A stretch of DNA of 57,500 nucleotides from Cristatella mucedo (taxonomy: Eukaryota > Bryozoa > Phylactolaemata > Cristatellidae). This document shows, piece after piece, positions 14,601-24,879 of the stretch. Position numbers and translations under genes: made by a program. Position 1 is the first letter of the stretch, and each line of letters starts with the position of its first letter. The notes under the pieces were generated by a model. It was not told the origin of the DNA and searched no databases. It saw only the letters and a list, made by a program, of their open reading frames with translations. The stretch lies in assembly GCA_009760855.2 (NCBI GenBank), contig WPIO01000014.1:4425001-4482500 (forward strand), given 5' to 3'.

Positions 14601-17600
14601 TGCTCCCGTTCTCGAGAAGTTGACCGATGGTGTATTTTGGCACGATGACGTCGAAGAAGAATTGTCGAAGGCTTTGTCTCAGTTCAAGATTCAGAACGAC
14701 GGCTTTTACAAGGTCGTCGTTACGAATCCACCGAGGTATCTGTTGGCGATTAAGCATGTTTCAGTTGGCCTATCATTCCGACACACTGAGAGGCTGTAAT
14801 TCGCCATCACCAGGAGTTGACCAACAATTCCAAATTAACAGATGTGACCAGGCATATGGTTTCGAACCGTGTGTGTCTCATGATTGTTTCACTTCAATGC
14901 ATTTCTGAGCTTCAGAGTGACACCTTCACTTGGGCGTTCTTGTTTGCCTGCGACTGCACCTCTCACACGGGCCTGTCTTACATGTCTGTGTGCCTACGCC
15001 TGCCTAGTTTCGGATTCCTGGCCAATGTCCATTTGCTTCTGAGTCCTATGTTTGAATGCCACACAGCGGTCAACCAGGTCGCTGCTATCGTCAGTCATTG
15101 ACTCCGTATTATCGGTTTGGCGCCAGAAGCTACTTGGCTTCACGTCAGATGGGGAGAATACGATGAGTGGGCTCTGTGGCGGTGTCGTTGCTCTTCTTGA
15201 GCAGGAAGCTGCCCATCGTGTCTTGCGTGCTTGGTGCCCGCCACATCAGATGGACTTAGTCATAAAGAAATGCTTTGCCGACATCGATGATGGCGACTTC
15301 GTTAAGCCGGTCAACTCATTTATTACTCACCTTCGTCGCCACGAGAACTTGACTATGGAGATGTACGTTTCCGAAGCTAACCAATCGTTGGCTCCACATG
15401 GGCAATTCTTTTTCGTGGCTGCTACAACACCGCATTCGACTTTTCCAACATATTTAGGAGAAACAATTCGATGGTGCACCGGACATTGAGTGGTGAATTA
15501 CGGCATCAGTGGTTGCAGCTGTGTGCAGGGTTGTCAACGTTACATTCATCAAGCTGCAGTCACAAGGTCTCATCATCGCCCTGCAACGTTCCGAGATCGA
15601 GAAGCTGATCGCCCGTCTACCTTTTTTATTCACAATTGGCCTAATGGGCGAAGATCATTCGGCAGATGCAATCGGAGTTGGACGATTAATTATTCCATTT
15701 TATTTCCATTATTCCATTTTATTCCATTTCACTAAGTTAAAGAATTTATTGAGGACCAGGGGACATTCTTCCGCGACCAACTCAATCCACTCAATAACAA
15801 TCGCCGTCGTGCAGTTGTCACAAAACTAGGCACGTTTATGGTGAGCATGGTTGAAGGTATGGTGCAAGTCCAATCGAAACGCGAGTTTTAATAATGCGGC
15901 AGCTTGTGAGGCACCTCCGGTGATGCCTGCTGAGCTGCTCGCACTTCGTTCGCATGACTCCAATTCTTGTGTCCTTGATCCTCACCGCGATCGCCTAGCC
16001 CAGTTTTGGACTGCATCTATGATTGATGTTGTTGAGCAGGGGCATCACCATCTTGTGGCCATCAAGGCTGCTGTTACCAAGCACGACCAGTCGACGGATT
16101 TCAATATTGCTTGGGATGACGTTGAACGTCGCTCGTCTGAATCTTCATGCAAACACCTGTATCAGTTCTGCTGTGGATGGGCATCCGTTTTCGCCAACAC
16201 TACGTTGGTCGAGTCGGACTTCTCTGTGCTCAAGTGGGAAATGGACGGCCGCCGCACCAATCTGACATCATTAGCTTTGGAGGGCATCTTCCAGGCGACG
16301 CAGTTTGATCGCCTGTCAACGCTTTAGGGTTTAAATGTTTTTATGCCGTTTACACCAGTTACTGCTTTAAACACAGACTCAATAGAGTCTCATTTTACTC
16401 GTCTGATACTCCGTCTGGTGTGACGCCGAATTTGAGGGTCGGTGTCGTGCCAAAAATAGGTTAATTTCGTTAAATTCGGCAAATGCCGAATATAACGAAA
16501 AAATATTCAGTACCTTACAAAAGCAGTTGTAGTGTTGCAATTGCAGCATCATGAACCAATCGTCTAAGAGGAAGCCAATCAATCTGCAGTCACGAGATGC
16601 CTCGTGCAAAAACTTTGTGTGACTTCCCTACAGAGGTTTTTGCTCTGTTTGTCACGTACGCATTCTAAAACGAATCCCTTGACGAATAGAGCTAGCTAGT
16701 GGAGTAATGAATATCCTATTTGCTTTTTAAGCCACAGGTACATTATAGAGCCAAGTTCGATAAGATGACTAGGCAGTCAAACTTAAATTGGGCTCTCTGT
16801 GACCAGGTGTAAAATTTGACCGGTGAGGTACTGCATGTACAACACGGATTAATTACAATCATAGAACCAAGACATGTGATTCAATGACTGCTGCATTGAT
16901 GTAGTGACTCTATGACTGTGCATTTATGCTAACTTTTGACATTGTAGGTTCCCTTGAGAAGCGTCCATTCCCGACGTCGGTAGCTGAATTTAAAAGCCAT
17001 CCTTTGTAAGTGACACTTATGGTCGTGCTATAACTCTTGTAGAATTAATGACCAACTACTCTGCTCTTTTAGCTGCTTTAAACCAGTCCAAGACCGAACT
17101 TTAGATGGATGTATTGCCATTAATGTTATCTTGTTGTACTTCGGATTGTTATGATGCATTCAGTCCCTAGGTTTGACCGATAAGCTAGTGCTAAGGTTTG
17201 ATCCTTCAATCGCATTCAGAGTTCCGAGAGAACAAGTAAGTATTTTAAAAGGCAGACCGATGCTAACGTGCAACTTTCTTTGTGAGAGCTGATCATGCGT
17301 TTCTATCCTGTCATTGAAACAGTTAGTCACTTTACAAATCCTGTCATGGAAGCATTTCGATATGGTTAGCTATAACATGCATAATGTCAGTGTGCATAAG
17401 CACCCAAACGACAGTTCACACGGAATCAGCCAATCTTTTGAGGAACGTATGCGTTTTTAGCTTCTCTGTAAATGTCAAGTCAGAGCATGTCATTATTTCA
17501 TTATGTCATTATTATTTTAGAAACCTTGCTGTTAATGTTTTTCATGTCTTCATTGGAGAATGAGCTTTTTATAGTGTGATGCAGATTTTCCAAAGCGTTT

Positions 17601-19884
17601 TGCATTTCGGACTTGGGCTTGGTTTTTAGGTATGCATTAAAGCGGCATTTGCTCAAGTTTGAGGCAATCTATCCAGATTCATCCATTCCGTTGGGCTATA
17701 TCAAAGGCGAAGCCATCTATGCCAGGGAGTGTGTGCATACGGTAATGGTCCATGCAGTATGTAGGTGACTCGGGGCACCTAGCAATACGAGCTTCCGCTT
17801 ACACTTCTATACCACTTTTTGTAACTGCACCCGCATTAGCGCAAGTTTCTGTGCATTTGATGGCAGACATAGTGCAATTTACAAAAATGTGGGGCTCCGA
17901 AAGGTGGAGCTGCGTGCTTAGCTCGTAGCCTCCGGAAGTCGCTTCCGGAAAAGAGGCCAAGCCATAAAGTGTTTAACTTATGATCGTACTGTGACAGCCT
18001 GTTGTTGGCCTGTCAAGAACCTACTGTTTTTTCTCTCACTGCAGCTGCATTCACGGGAGACATGGCTGAAAGAAGCCAAGTCGGTGCGGGTAAGTGCAAA
18101 TGAGCGGATATCTTCTGCAATGCAGCACTCTCACCGCTGCCGTGCTCACGCTTTCTGTGCGCACGATCGAGCTGCCGCAGACGTTGGCTCGTTGTGTGCT
18201 TGCACTTTAGATTGGCGAGAAGCCTTTCAAAATGGTGAAGCCGAGGCCTAAAATGGTGAGTGGCATAAGTCATTCGTTGATCTCTTTATTCTCGGTCGTA
18301 GCAGGGGAGGGGGAGGGCACCGAGACAAGGGATCTCAATGCAGAGGCAACAGCAAAAAGAGTGGCCCGCTGTCGGCCGTTGTAGAACAAGCCCGACGAGC
18401 ACAAAGGCGAAGCTACGCTGGGCGTGTTCGGCTCGTGGCAAGTGGAGGACTACCAGCCGCCAGTGGCCTCGGGGGTGTGGACTGCGCTGCGAAACTGCCG
18501 TCTGCCTGCCTGCCCCCTCCACGCTGCTGCACGCCTGCGGCAGCCCAGCCGCGGTCACATCTGTGGCATACCCGTGGGCACATTGCCAGCGTTACTATCA
18601 CTGCCGGCTGATGCAAGCATCATTCGTCCTCCAGGGCAAAGTGCCACGAAACGTGTACGGCAATGTTGAGTTGTTCAAGCCGTGCATGCTTCCTGTCGGC
18701 TGCGTTCATCTCCCTGGTAAGTCCCTGTCCGTCATCTGCTTTCGGTAGTTACAAGAGCTTCGGGCGGCTTGCAGCGCATGCGCTGTCGTCGCGTCGAGTG
18801 CTAGTTTCGCAGGCTTCCTTTTTGCCACCTTGTGCTCGCCATTCTCTCTGGATTCTCGGACTTCTTATGTCAGATCGCCAAACCAGCTAGGCCTCGCAAA
18901 TGGAGCCGACCGATGTGCGCAGTCCAGCTGACACCCTTTTTTGACTAATTTGGCTTTCCGGTTGACCGTTTCCGTGTGATGTTTGGGTTCGAGTAGGGGC
19001 TGTACCGCATGCCGTTTCCTGTCCATGCTTTCTTTCACCTATGCAGCAGGCCTTTGCCAACGTCAGCCCAGCCGACTGTGCGTGACATTGCGTGGCCTCT
19101 AGAAAACCGCCTGGCGATAAGAATCGCCTAATGCTGCAGCGTATTTTAGTGCCTGCCCTGCATCGCGTGGCAAAGAAACTGAATATTGATGTCGCCCCAG
19201 CTATGGTTGGCTGGGAAGGGCACTGCGGCTACAGTGTCCCGCAGTAAGTGCAAGTGTTACGTTTTGAGAGGCATAGCGCCTCGTGATGCGTGTGCTTCTC
19301 AAGTGATGTCACACGTCTTGCGATGCGTGTGCTTCTCAAGTGTTGTCATACATGCTGATGCTGTTGTTGAGCATCACGTCCTTGCCACTTTCTTTTTCAG
19401 GTTCGACGGTTGGGTGGTGTGCGAGGAGTACAAGGACGTCCTGCTCAGTGCCTGGGAGCAATACGAGGCAGAGGAGAGGAGGAAGCAGCTCGAGGTAGCA
19501 GCTGCTGCATGGATCATGCTGCGGCTGCTGCCGTCGCCACAGCTCGCATCTGCTGCATCCTCGTGAAGTTAATCGCTCCCTCTCAGCCCTCCATACGAAG
19601 CATCTGCATGTGCATGTGGCCCTGTTGTGCTTCCAAGGCAGCCAAAGCTGGGGCCTAACGCAAGCTGTGAGCACTGTGGAGGTGCGACCTCGCTTGACGC
19701 AATCCTGCCTCAGCAGGAGTGTCATGCACTGCTGCTGCTGGCGGCGCTGTGTTGCTAACTCTGCTTTTCCCGAATGTTCGTCAGAAACAATCGCATTTTT
19801 TGCTGGTTGCACTGTTTGCCCATGTGGACACACACACTACCCCAAACTTGCATACTCACATGCACACACTCACTCTTTCTCCCC

Positions 19885-19927
<43 letters not shown>

Positions 19928-22900
19928 CTCTCTCCTTCTCTCCCTCTCCTCTCTCTTTTAGATTCACTCATTTGAACATTTGTATACCTTCTCAGTGCCT
20001 GTACTCTGCATTGTCCTTTGATTTGTCGAGCACTTTGCTTACAGAGGCAAGATGTAAAGGGCGAAGGGAATGTTGATAAGCTTATTTACATGTAGCATCC
20101 ATTGCTAGGTTGCTGACACAACCTAATGTAGGGATGAGCTTAGCCCAGGACTATCAGAAAATGGCTGGCTTGTGTCACTTGATCCCTCATCTATTCGTTG
20201 CTCATTTGCCCTAGCAGCTGCTAGATTCCACGGCTTTTAGACTGGAAAACCTATCATATGTCAATCGTGTAATAGAACCGGTATATCGTATGACAGCAGG
20301 AGACATGTCTGTCACTGTAACTCAGCCTGTGGCTTGTGGTGCAGCACCGTGCTGCCCTGTCTATTTGCCCTCGGCCATTGCCAAGGAACCAGCTAGCTTT
20401 GTACAATGCTGCTACTTGACTCTGGTTACGACAGTCGTGGGTGGTGAGTGAGCATTGACAGCCCTGTCTGCAGCATTTCCCTTGCGCATTTCCCCGAAAG
20501 CGGGGTAATATGCAGAGCATATCGAGAGTGCGCTAATAATTGGTCGAGTAATCTATCAGAATATTGGTCTTTTGCTACTGTATGTATGGTGAAAGTCTTA
20601 GCTGCTTGGCTTGCCACATTGCCCAATCTCGCAGTAATGGGCTTAAGAAAGAGACGGTGAACTTCTTAGCTGCTGCCTTTCTGAAGCCGAACAATGGGGC
20701 ACGGGAATGGTGGCCGTGCAGCCTCTGTCCACAACTATTGTTCATTCCCTTGAATATATTTGGGCTGTACCTGTGGCTGTGGCTGACTGCCGTCAATCTG
20801 CAGGCAGACTCTGCCGACAGCCTCGAAACCATCATTGATGCGGTAAACTCAAAATTTAGGAATGCTCTCATTAAGCAAGCCCCCCCCCCCCTACATTCTG
20901 TCTGTGTGTGAAATCGTGGAGATTCCTTTTAATTAACAAAAAAACCAAAATGTTTTCACTCATAAACTAAATTCCTACCAGTCAGGCCCAAAACGAGCTT
21001 AAAGGCAATAAGTCATTTGCTTGCCAACTATTGAGTGGCTTTGCTATCTGGATACTAGCTGTTTGGACACGGTTTGTACATTCGTTGAAAAAAATTGCAG
21101 ACATTCGTGCCTCCATAAAGCCACTTTTTTTTTAAGCAAGTGTTGAGTCATGAACTGGAACTGCTCTAAAGAAATTTCTTTGGTTTTATGTATACGAAAC
21201 GGCTACCTTTAACTAAACAATGATGAAACTAAATTCCTACTTATAGGCCACCACAAGTGTTCATCTGGACTTGGAGACTTTTCTCTTCTAATTGGTGATA
21301 TTGTAGTGCTATTACCATGTGCTCGGAATTTAGGTATCTTCTTTGATAACTGCTAAAAGTTCGAAAGCTTTTTTAAGAAGACCTCTTCCACAGCTAGCCA
21401 TCGCATTCGATCCCTGTCTAAGATTAGGGGCTGTCTACCACGTTGGTTTTCTATAAATCTAACTAGCTCCTTGGTTCTGTCTGGGCTGTACTTATGCAAT
21501 TTCATTCTGTCTGGGCTACCCAAATAAGCTAACAAGCCTCTGCAGCTGGTCATGAATATGACTGCTAGGCTTGTTGATAGATCCTAGAGGTTCAGCCATG
21601 TGTTTCTTTGCTGAAATAAAACAGCTGCAATTGCTCCCTAAATGAAGCAGCTGCAATTGCTTCCAGTAGATCAACGGATGCGAAGCAAAATTCTCACTCT
21701 GATCCACGAGGCCCACCGTGGCGTGGCCCTTTTATACCCAGCTGAACTACGAACTAGTTTCAACCTTTTTAGGCCTACGGGTCCTCTATGGACGATACAG
21801 TTCCTGTTTAATTTCTACGCTTGAAGACCGTTGGCGACTGAAGTCTTTGCTCTGCAGGTCCTACACTGTGGAGCTCATTGCCACAATTCTTTTTGCAACG
21901 ACATCTATTCGGCGGCTGCCGATGCTGCAGTCCTGAGCTCTTACTTCCATGCTACTCACTTCCCTAGCTGCTCTGCTACTCACCTATACTTCTTACTTTC
22001 TCATTAATCGCCTAAGATGGAGTCTGTTAGCTAGCGAATTCACACTGAAATCTGCTTAGACTTTGAATGCGCTATAGAAAAAACTGGCCTTCAAAACACC
22101 CGCTTAATCTGTGTGGCTTTGTGGAGTTACAGACGGGTGTACATTTATCTACTTCACTGGGGCGAGACAGTTTTCCAAGCTCTTCGTGGCCTAGCACAAT
22201 GCATCACCACTTGGGTGTTGACGTAGCTACCATGCTTGGTGTTAACATGTCTGAAAAATACGCTCTCATTTTACCTTACTGCAAACGATCTTCGCTTCTC
22301 ACGATTTGCATAGTACTGAATTTAGGAATACCAAGTCCTCGGTGTACTTTCGTGTCATACGATAACGAAGCATTGAGATTAAAAATTCTGAGCCCTTATG
22401 TCGACTGTGCACGGGTACTCGAGCTGCATTGACTTGGTGAACCAGACTCAGAAATCAAACCCTGTACGTATTAATACTGGATTGGCGGTGTACATCACAG
22501 CATGAACAGGCATCGTGTGGAGTAAACATCATACCTCACAGTCGGGCTGCCCAGTTGGATCTAGCAATTGTCAATTGCAACTTGTCTGAACAATCACTTA
22601 GAAAATGCTCGAACTACCTACATCAATCCACAATCGGCGTTGTCATGGTCGCAATGTGCTCTTTGGAAGTGTCGGTCCATTTATTACATTATGTCGTTCA
22701 TCTGAAGTGCCAGGCCTCAGTTTTGTGTCTAGTTAGTGACAGCAGATCTGTCTGGTTTTCAACTGATAAAGGAAGTTTATTTAGAGCCGTTGATGTGCTA
22801 GCATCGAAGAGGCTGCCCCAATGGGTACGGTGATTACGTCTTAAGCAAAATCTTTGCTTAGAAGACCAAGTGTTACAAACGTTTTAGCATCTGAGTGTTG

Positions 22901-24231
22901 CTTATAGTGAGTGGTTTTGCAACATTACCCGGTAAATCTGCATGTTGTTTTGGCAGTGGGATAAGTCAGCAGCCTGCACGATCCTACAACATCATTGGGT
23001 CATGAGACCAAAGATCAGCAGATTGCTCTTTCATGAAGCATTCATGCAGATGAACGTAATTTTGCTTGCTGAGAAAAGCAGAGTAATCCAGCCCCTCGAT
23101 CGAAGCCTTATCCCAAGTCTCTCTCTGCTCATGTTGAGTCGTGCACTCTTGCTATCTCTTGCACGCTGTGGACTTTGGAGATGAACTTGAAGTATTCAGC
23201 TTACATTATGCAAAGTGCTTGTGTCGATGGCTATGTAGAACATGTCGAATTGGTCAATCCCCCCCGTGCAATTTAACATCGTCAGCATCAATAGAGCAGC
23301 TTGGCATAGCTTTGTCCTCAGATTCTGCCCCCCCCCCCCGTGCAATTTAACATCGTCAGCATCAATAGAGCAGCTTGGCATAGCTTTGTCCTCAGATTCT
23401 GCCCAAAAGTGCGACCCTATAAAAGCGTTGCCACATTTAATTGCTTTCCTTGATGTGCCTTCCTGTAGCCCATTAATTGAGCCTATATGGATCTTTGTCT
23501 GTTGCTCCACAAAGCCATAAAAGCTAAGCAGAAGCCATGCTGGGAGTTTTCTGTAGTGTAGCGCACACAAAGACATGCAGGCTCTCGGCGCATACAGGGT
23601 AGCCAACTGAGTTGATATCATGAAACGGAGAAAAGATGAGCAGCACAGCTGAGTCGGGTGGACAGTAAAGCAGTCAAGAAGTAGTTTTTAGCCTAAAGCC
23701 GGGTTGACACGGCTTGTTATGCTTCCTACCTGCTTGAGTCTTCGGTTTTTCTGGGGGGCGATCCGAGACTTAGGGAAGACCTCAGTTTGGCCGATCACCA
23801 GTCCATGGTGAGAGTTTGTAGTATGCTTTGCTCCGGGCCTTGCAATCATTTTGTTTGCTCTGATCTCATGTACTGCATGTATGTGCTAACAACAACAACC
23901 TGATTGTAGAAAAAAGAAAAACGTGTTATAGGTAATTGGGTTTTACTGGTACGTGGACTGCTCATCAGAGAGAAGCTAAAGGGAAGGTTCGACCTCAGTG
24001 TATGTATCGTGTATCTTGGCTTTGTCTTCCTTGTCAGTTAACCTGCCCTCACTGCTTCTGTGAGCCCTGCCTTGCCTATTCGGTTTGTGTTAGGATCGTG
24101 GTGAGTTCCCGTCAGCCGACGGGAAGAAGACGACAGATGTGGACAAAGCGTGGCCGCAGAACATGAAGCCGGCCACCGCCAAATCATCTACTCAGAGTAC
24201 CAAGGAGCTCTTTCCCTTTGAACAGATGTAG
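1661..24231 (+). CDS. XPC: XPC/Rad4 DNA damage recognition protein (split gene, 20 exons)
   Basis: XPC binds helix-distorting lesions and starts global-genome nucleotide excision repair with RAD23 and centrin. Exons: 1661-2675, 3671-3767, 3850-3934, 4072-4296, 4806-4868, 7196-7656, 8847-8962, 10571-10624, 10710-10802, 11717-11872, 16948-17005, 17630-17741, 18045-18089, 18211-18255, 18385-18474, 18635-18716, 19150-19243, 19401-19494, 23910-23999, 24094-24231. All introns have GT-AG ends, all phases join, and the total is divisible by three. The order acidic DWEEVE motif, transglutaminase-like halves, basic/acidic linker, beta-hairpin domains and C-terminal FPFEQM matches the family. About 20 residues of the family between exons 5 and 6 are not accounted for; a small in-phase exon may lie in 4869-7195. 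About 1070 aa, somewhat longer than the vertebrate protein. No stop or frameshift is seen, so the gene looks functional. Confidence 0.9.
2982..3155 (-). repeat. LINE-A 3' end fragment (antisense), in XPC intron 1
   Basis: The block GCATCCTCAGAGAACC, then TTGGCACTTTACTTAGG, then CGAATCGCAAGGACCCACC occurs in the same order in copies near 8.3, 12.7, 30.2, 44.1, 45.3 and 57.2 kb. It is the 3' untranslated end of a CR1/L2-type LINE, which I call family A, lying in reverse orientation. This copy is old and diverged. Confidence 0.5.
3671..4868 (+). CDS. XPC: XPC exons 2-5: first part of the transglutaminase-like domain
   Basis: Exon 2 (3671-3767) carries [13 protein letters not shown]. Exon 3 (3850-3934) carries the basic helix [19 protein letters not shown]. 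Exon 4 (4072-4296) begins [10 protein letters not shown] and contains LTQLVHWFN, the conserved start of the Rad4 transglutaminase-like fold. Exon 5 (4806-4868) reads [15 protein letters not shown] and is the least certain. Acceptors and donors are GT-AG, with phases 1, 2, 0, 0, 0 agreeing across joins. The transglutaminase fold in Rad4/XPC is catalytically dead and serves as a DNA- and RAD23-binding scaffold. Confidence 0.82.
4525..4548. repeat. (TG)n microsatellite
   Basis: A run of about 12 TG dinucleotides lies in XPC intron 4. A shorter GT-rich tract occurs at 3971-3996. Confidence 0.9.
5727..5771. repeat. ATGC/GTAT simple repeat
   Basis: Tandem ATGT and ATGC tetranucleotides with a GCGTGCATGC interruption. 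The ATGC unit is self-complementary, so it could extrude as a hairpin. Confidence 0.8.
6398..6456 (+). repeat. tRNA-like SINE head
   Basis: The segment resembles the A box, anticodon arm and B box of a tRNA, with GAGCACTGGACTGGTAACCC and then AGAGGTTGCAGG. There is no closed acceptor stem, so it is more likely a tRNA-derived SINE head than a working tRNA gene. Confidence 0.35.
6838..6935 (-). repeat. tRNA-derived SINE fragment (antisense)
   Basis: On the minus strand a tRNA-like order is visible: GTGATAGCCCAGG (A-box region), an anticodon-like stem and loop, then GGGTTCGAATACT (B box). The acceptor stem does not pair fully, so a SINE-type relic is preferred over a tRNA gene. Confidence 0.45.
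7196..7656 (+). CDS. XPC: XPC exon 6: IFLLL core strand and start of the disordered linker
   Basis: The exon opens at an acceptor (CTTATAG at 7189-7195) with [16 protein letters not shown] followed by RPIPWK, the hydrophobic core of the first transglutaminase half. It then becomes a Lys/Gly/Ala/Pro-rich linker with an acidic SDTDEDG patch, like the disordered insertion that splits the domain in animal XPC. I place the donor at 7657 (GTCAGT) because that phase joins exon 7 without a stop. A stronger-looking donor at 7661 would break the frame, so the 3' edge is uncertain by a few bases. Confidence 0.75.
8255..8470 (-). repeat. LINE-A 3' end fragment (antisense), XPC intron 6
   Basis: The same ordered blocks as the other family-A copies are present: TTTGTATAGCACCCTCAG, TTTCTAGGCACTTTACAG, ACATGCACAGGGTCA and CACAGTGTCAGCA. 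No coding part is retained. Confidence 0.6.
8847..8962 (+). CDS. XPC: XPC exon 7: acidic linker segment
   Basis: Between a pyrimidine-rich TTGCAG acceptor and a GTAGGC donor lies one open phase encoding an acidic, Ser/Asp-rich segment ([11 protein letters not shown]). It enters in phase 2 and leaves in phase 1, exactly what exons 6 and 8 need. Sequence similarity in this disordered part of XPC is weak, so the call rests on splice signals and phase. Confidence 0.6.
8963..10570. other. XPC intron 7 without recognised features
   Basis: No coding frame, repeat family or RNA gene that I can name is visible in this intron. Confidence 0.5.
10571..11872 (+). CDS. XPC: XPC exons 8-10: second transglutaminase half
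   Basis: Exon 8 (10571-10624) reads [18 protein letters not shown]. Exon 9 (10710-10802) continues [16 protein letters not shown] and ends FTYVLSFDH. Exon 10 (11717-11872) reads [15 protein letters not shown] and [14 protein letters not shown]. These are the most recognisable XPC blocks: the WLEV strand, the KDVTQRY motif and the EWWAETL helix. Introns have GTAAGT, GTACGT and GTAAGT donors. The next intron (11873-16947) is the largest after intron 18 and holds LINE fragments and a hAT relic. Confidence 0.92.
12677..13125 (-). mobile_element. 5'-truncated LINE-A copy with reverse-transcriptase C-terminus (antisense)
   Basis: The left edge is an (AAT)n tail, followed by the family-A 3' block. 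A minus-strand frame then reads [19 protein letters not shown], the conserved motif C-terminal to the reverse transcriptase in CR1/L2-type LINEs. The copy is 5' truncated and lies in XPC intron 10. Confidence 0.7.
13485..13960 (-). repeat. Second LINE-A 3' fragment (antisense)
   Basis: It starts with an AATAATAATG tail and shares the blocks AATTCACACGGACTC, GGGATGTGA, GGCTTTGGGAGCA and ACCTTGAAGTCGAT with other family-A copies. It contains a poly-G tract near 13722. No open coding frame of useful length remains. Confidence 0.55.
14150..16327 (+). pseudogene. hAT-superfamily transposase relic
   Basis: Broken frames on the + strand together read as a hAT-type transposase. 14428-14799 is the N-terminal region; 15052-15489 carries [11 protein letters not shown] and [13 protein letters not shown], typical of the RNase-H-like core and its insertion. 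15851-16327 ends with [18 protein letters not shown] and [12 protein letters not shown], the C-terminal dimerisation (hATC) motif. At least three frameshifts or stops separate the blocks. GCCGAATTT-type motifs recur at 14089-14140 and 16430-16500, near where ends would be expected, but I could not define clean terminal inverted repeats or an 8-bp target duplication. It lies inside XPC intron 10. Confidence 0.75.
16948..18255 (+). CDS. XPC: XPC exons 11-14: beta-hairpin domains 1 and 2
   Basis: Exon 11 (16948-17005) encodes [17 protein letters not shown]. Exon 12 (17630-17741) encodes [16 protein letters not shown] and [12 protein letters not shown]. Exon 13 (18045-18089) encodes [15 protein letters not shown]. 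Exon 14 (18211-18255) encodes [15 protein letters not shown]. Together they span Rad4 beta-hairpin domain 1, which grips undamaged DNA, and the start of domain 2. Spacing, phases and residue order match the family closely. Confidence 0.92.
17300..17495 (-). repeat. LINE-A fragment (antisense), XPC intron 11
   Basis: It shares the blocks AGTCACTTTACA, ATGCATAATGTCAG, ACAGTTCACACGGA and GAGGAAC with the 12.7- and 13.5-kb copies. Short and diverged. Confidence 0.5.
18385..19494 (+). CDS. XPC: XPC exons 15-18: beta-hairpin domains 2 and 3
   Basis: Exon 15 (18385-18474) has [19 protein letters not shown]. Exon 16 (18635-18716) has [14 protein letters not shown] and [10 protein letters not shown]. 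Exon 17 (19150-19243) has [19 protein letters not shown]. Exon 18 (19401-19494) has [19 protein letters not shown]. In the family these form the beta-hairpin domains 2 and 3 that insert into the lesion site and flip out the damaged nucleotides. Splice ends are GT-AG and phases agree. Confidence 0.93.
19887..19923. repeat. (CT)n microsatellite
   Basis: About 17 uninterrupted CT dinucleotides followed by a wider polypyrimidine tract to about 19960, in XPC intron 18. Confidence 0.9.
20790..22140 (+). mobile_element. LINE-B copy, sense, degraded
   Basis: Blocks follow the order of the fuller LINE at 52.2-55.0 kb: TTTAGGAATGCTCTCAT (end of endonuclease), ACATTCGTGCCTCCAT, the reverse-transcriptase C-terminal region near 21360-21800, AAGACCGTTGGCGACTGA, and the 3' untranslated block ending GTGGAGTTACAGACGG. 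Most of the central reverse transcriptase is deleted, and all frames are broken. It lies in XPC intron 18. Confidence 0.7.
22940..23190 (+). pseudogene. Possible DDE (pogo/Tigger-like) transposase remnant
   Basis: A short frame contains [17 protein letters not shown] and [14 protein letters not shown], which resembles the stretch around the last catalytic block of pogo-type DDE transposases, where a QPLD/QPMD motif is typical. No first or second catalytic Asp block was identified upstream. Similarity is short and may be chance. Confidence 0.3.
23259..23404. repeat. Tandem duplication, two near-identical 74-bp units
   Basis: The segment from GTGCAATTTAACATCG to CAGATTCTGCCC occurs twice (from 23266 and from 23340), each preceded by a poly-C run of different length. 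The copies look identical apart from the poly-C, so the duplication is recent. Slippage or repair at the poly-C tract is the likely cause. It is close upstream of XPC exon 19. Confidence 0.9.
23910..24231 (+). CDS. XPC: XPC exons 19-20: C-terminus, RERLK-like helix and FPFEQM end
   Basis: Exon 19 (23910-23999, 30 codons) encodes [20 protein letters not shown], the amphipathic helix following beta-hairpin domain 3. In the family this end region contacts centrin and TFIIH. Exon 20 (24094-24231) encodes DKAWPQN and finishes with ELFPFEQM and TAG at 24229-24231. The FPFEQ ending is a strong family signature. Intron 18 (19495-23909) is over 4 kb and is filled with LINE sequence and a possible DDE transposase remnant. 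Confidence 0.9.
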
Positions 24232-24879
24232 CCGCTCTCTTTAAGTGCAGATGGTATACGTGTCCCTGTGATCGGCACGTACGCGCACTCTACAATCCTG
24301 CGTTGTGTTGGAGGAGGAGGAGGAGAGAGCATTGCACTCGGCAGGCCTTGCAGAATGTGTGCTCGCGTTGACTGTCGAAGAAACCTCTCAGCATGTGACA
24401 TGATTGCTTTGTCTCACTCGTGGCTTATAGTCATCTTGAGGTACTGTTTGGAGATCGTGAAGCCGAGCTGTGTTTGAGATTAGTGAGACAACTTCCCTTC
24501 AGTTGTTTGTATGATGTGACTCGAAGAATCTGAAAAGGCATTGAAATTCTATCATGTCATGCACCTGCTGCCAACTCAGAGGAATTGGGATTAAGTGCCA
24601 CTGTGTGCAATGGCTAGTCTTTTGGCTGCAGTATGTACATTATGCTGTGCAATACCCTGCAATACTCCTTTCTAGTAGCCTACACATGTGCAACAAGGCG
24701 TAGTGTGTATATTTTTGTTTGGTTTAGTTTTTATTGATTTTTGGAAAATATATCCTTCGCACGGGTTGAACGATTGACCATTGCCTCTCTTTCAAGCTCT
24801 TTTATCTATGAGCTTGATCCACTTGAATTTTTGTTGTCAGCTGTCGAGCCTTTGACGTTAGAGGCGACCAAGGGATCCT
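24232..24879. other. XPC 3' flank
   Basis: This should hold the XPC 3' untranslated region. I see no canonical AATAAA close to the stop codon and no other feature. Confidence 0.4.
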
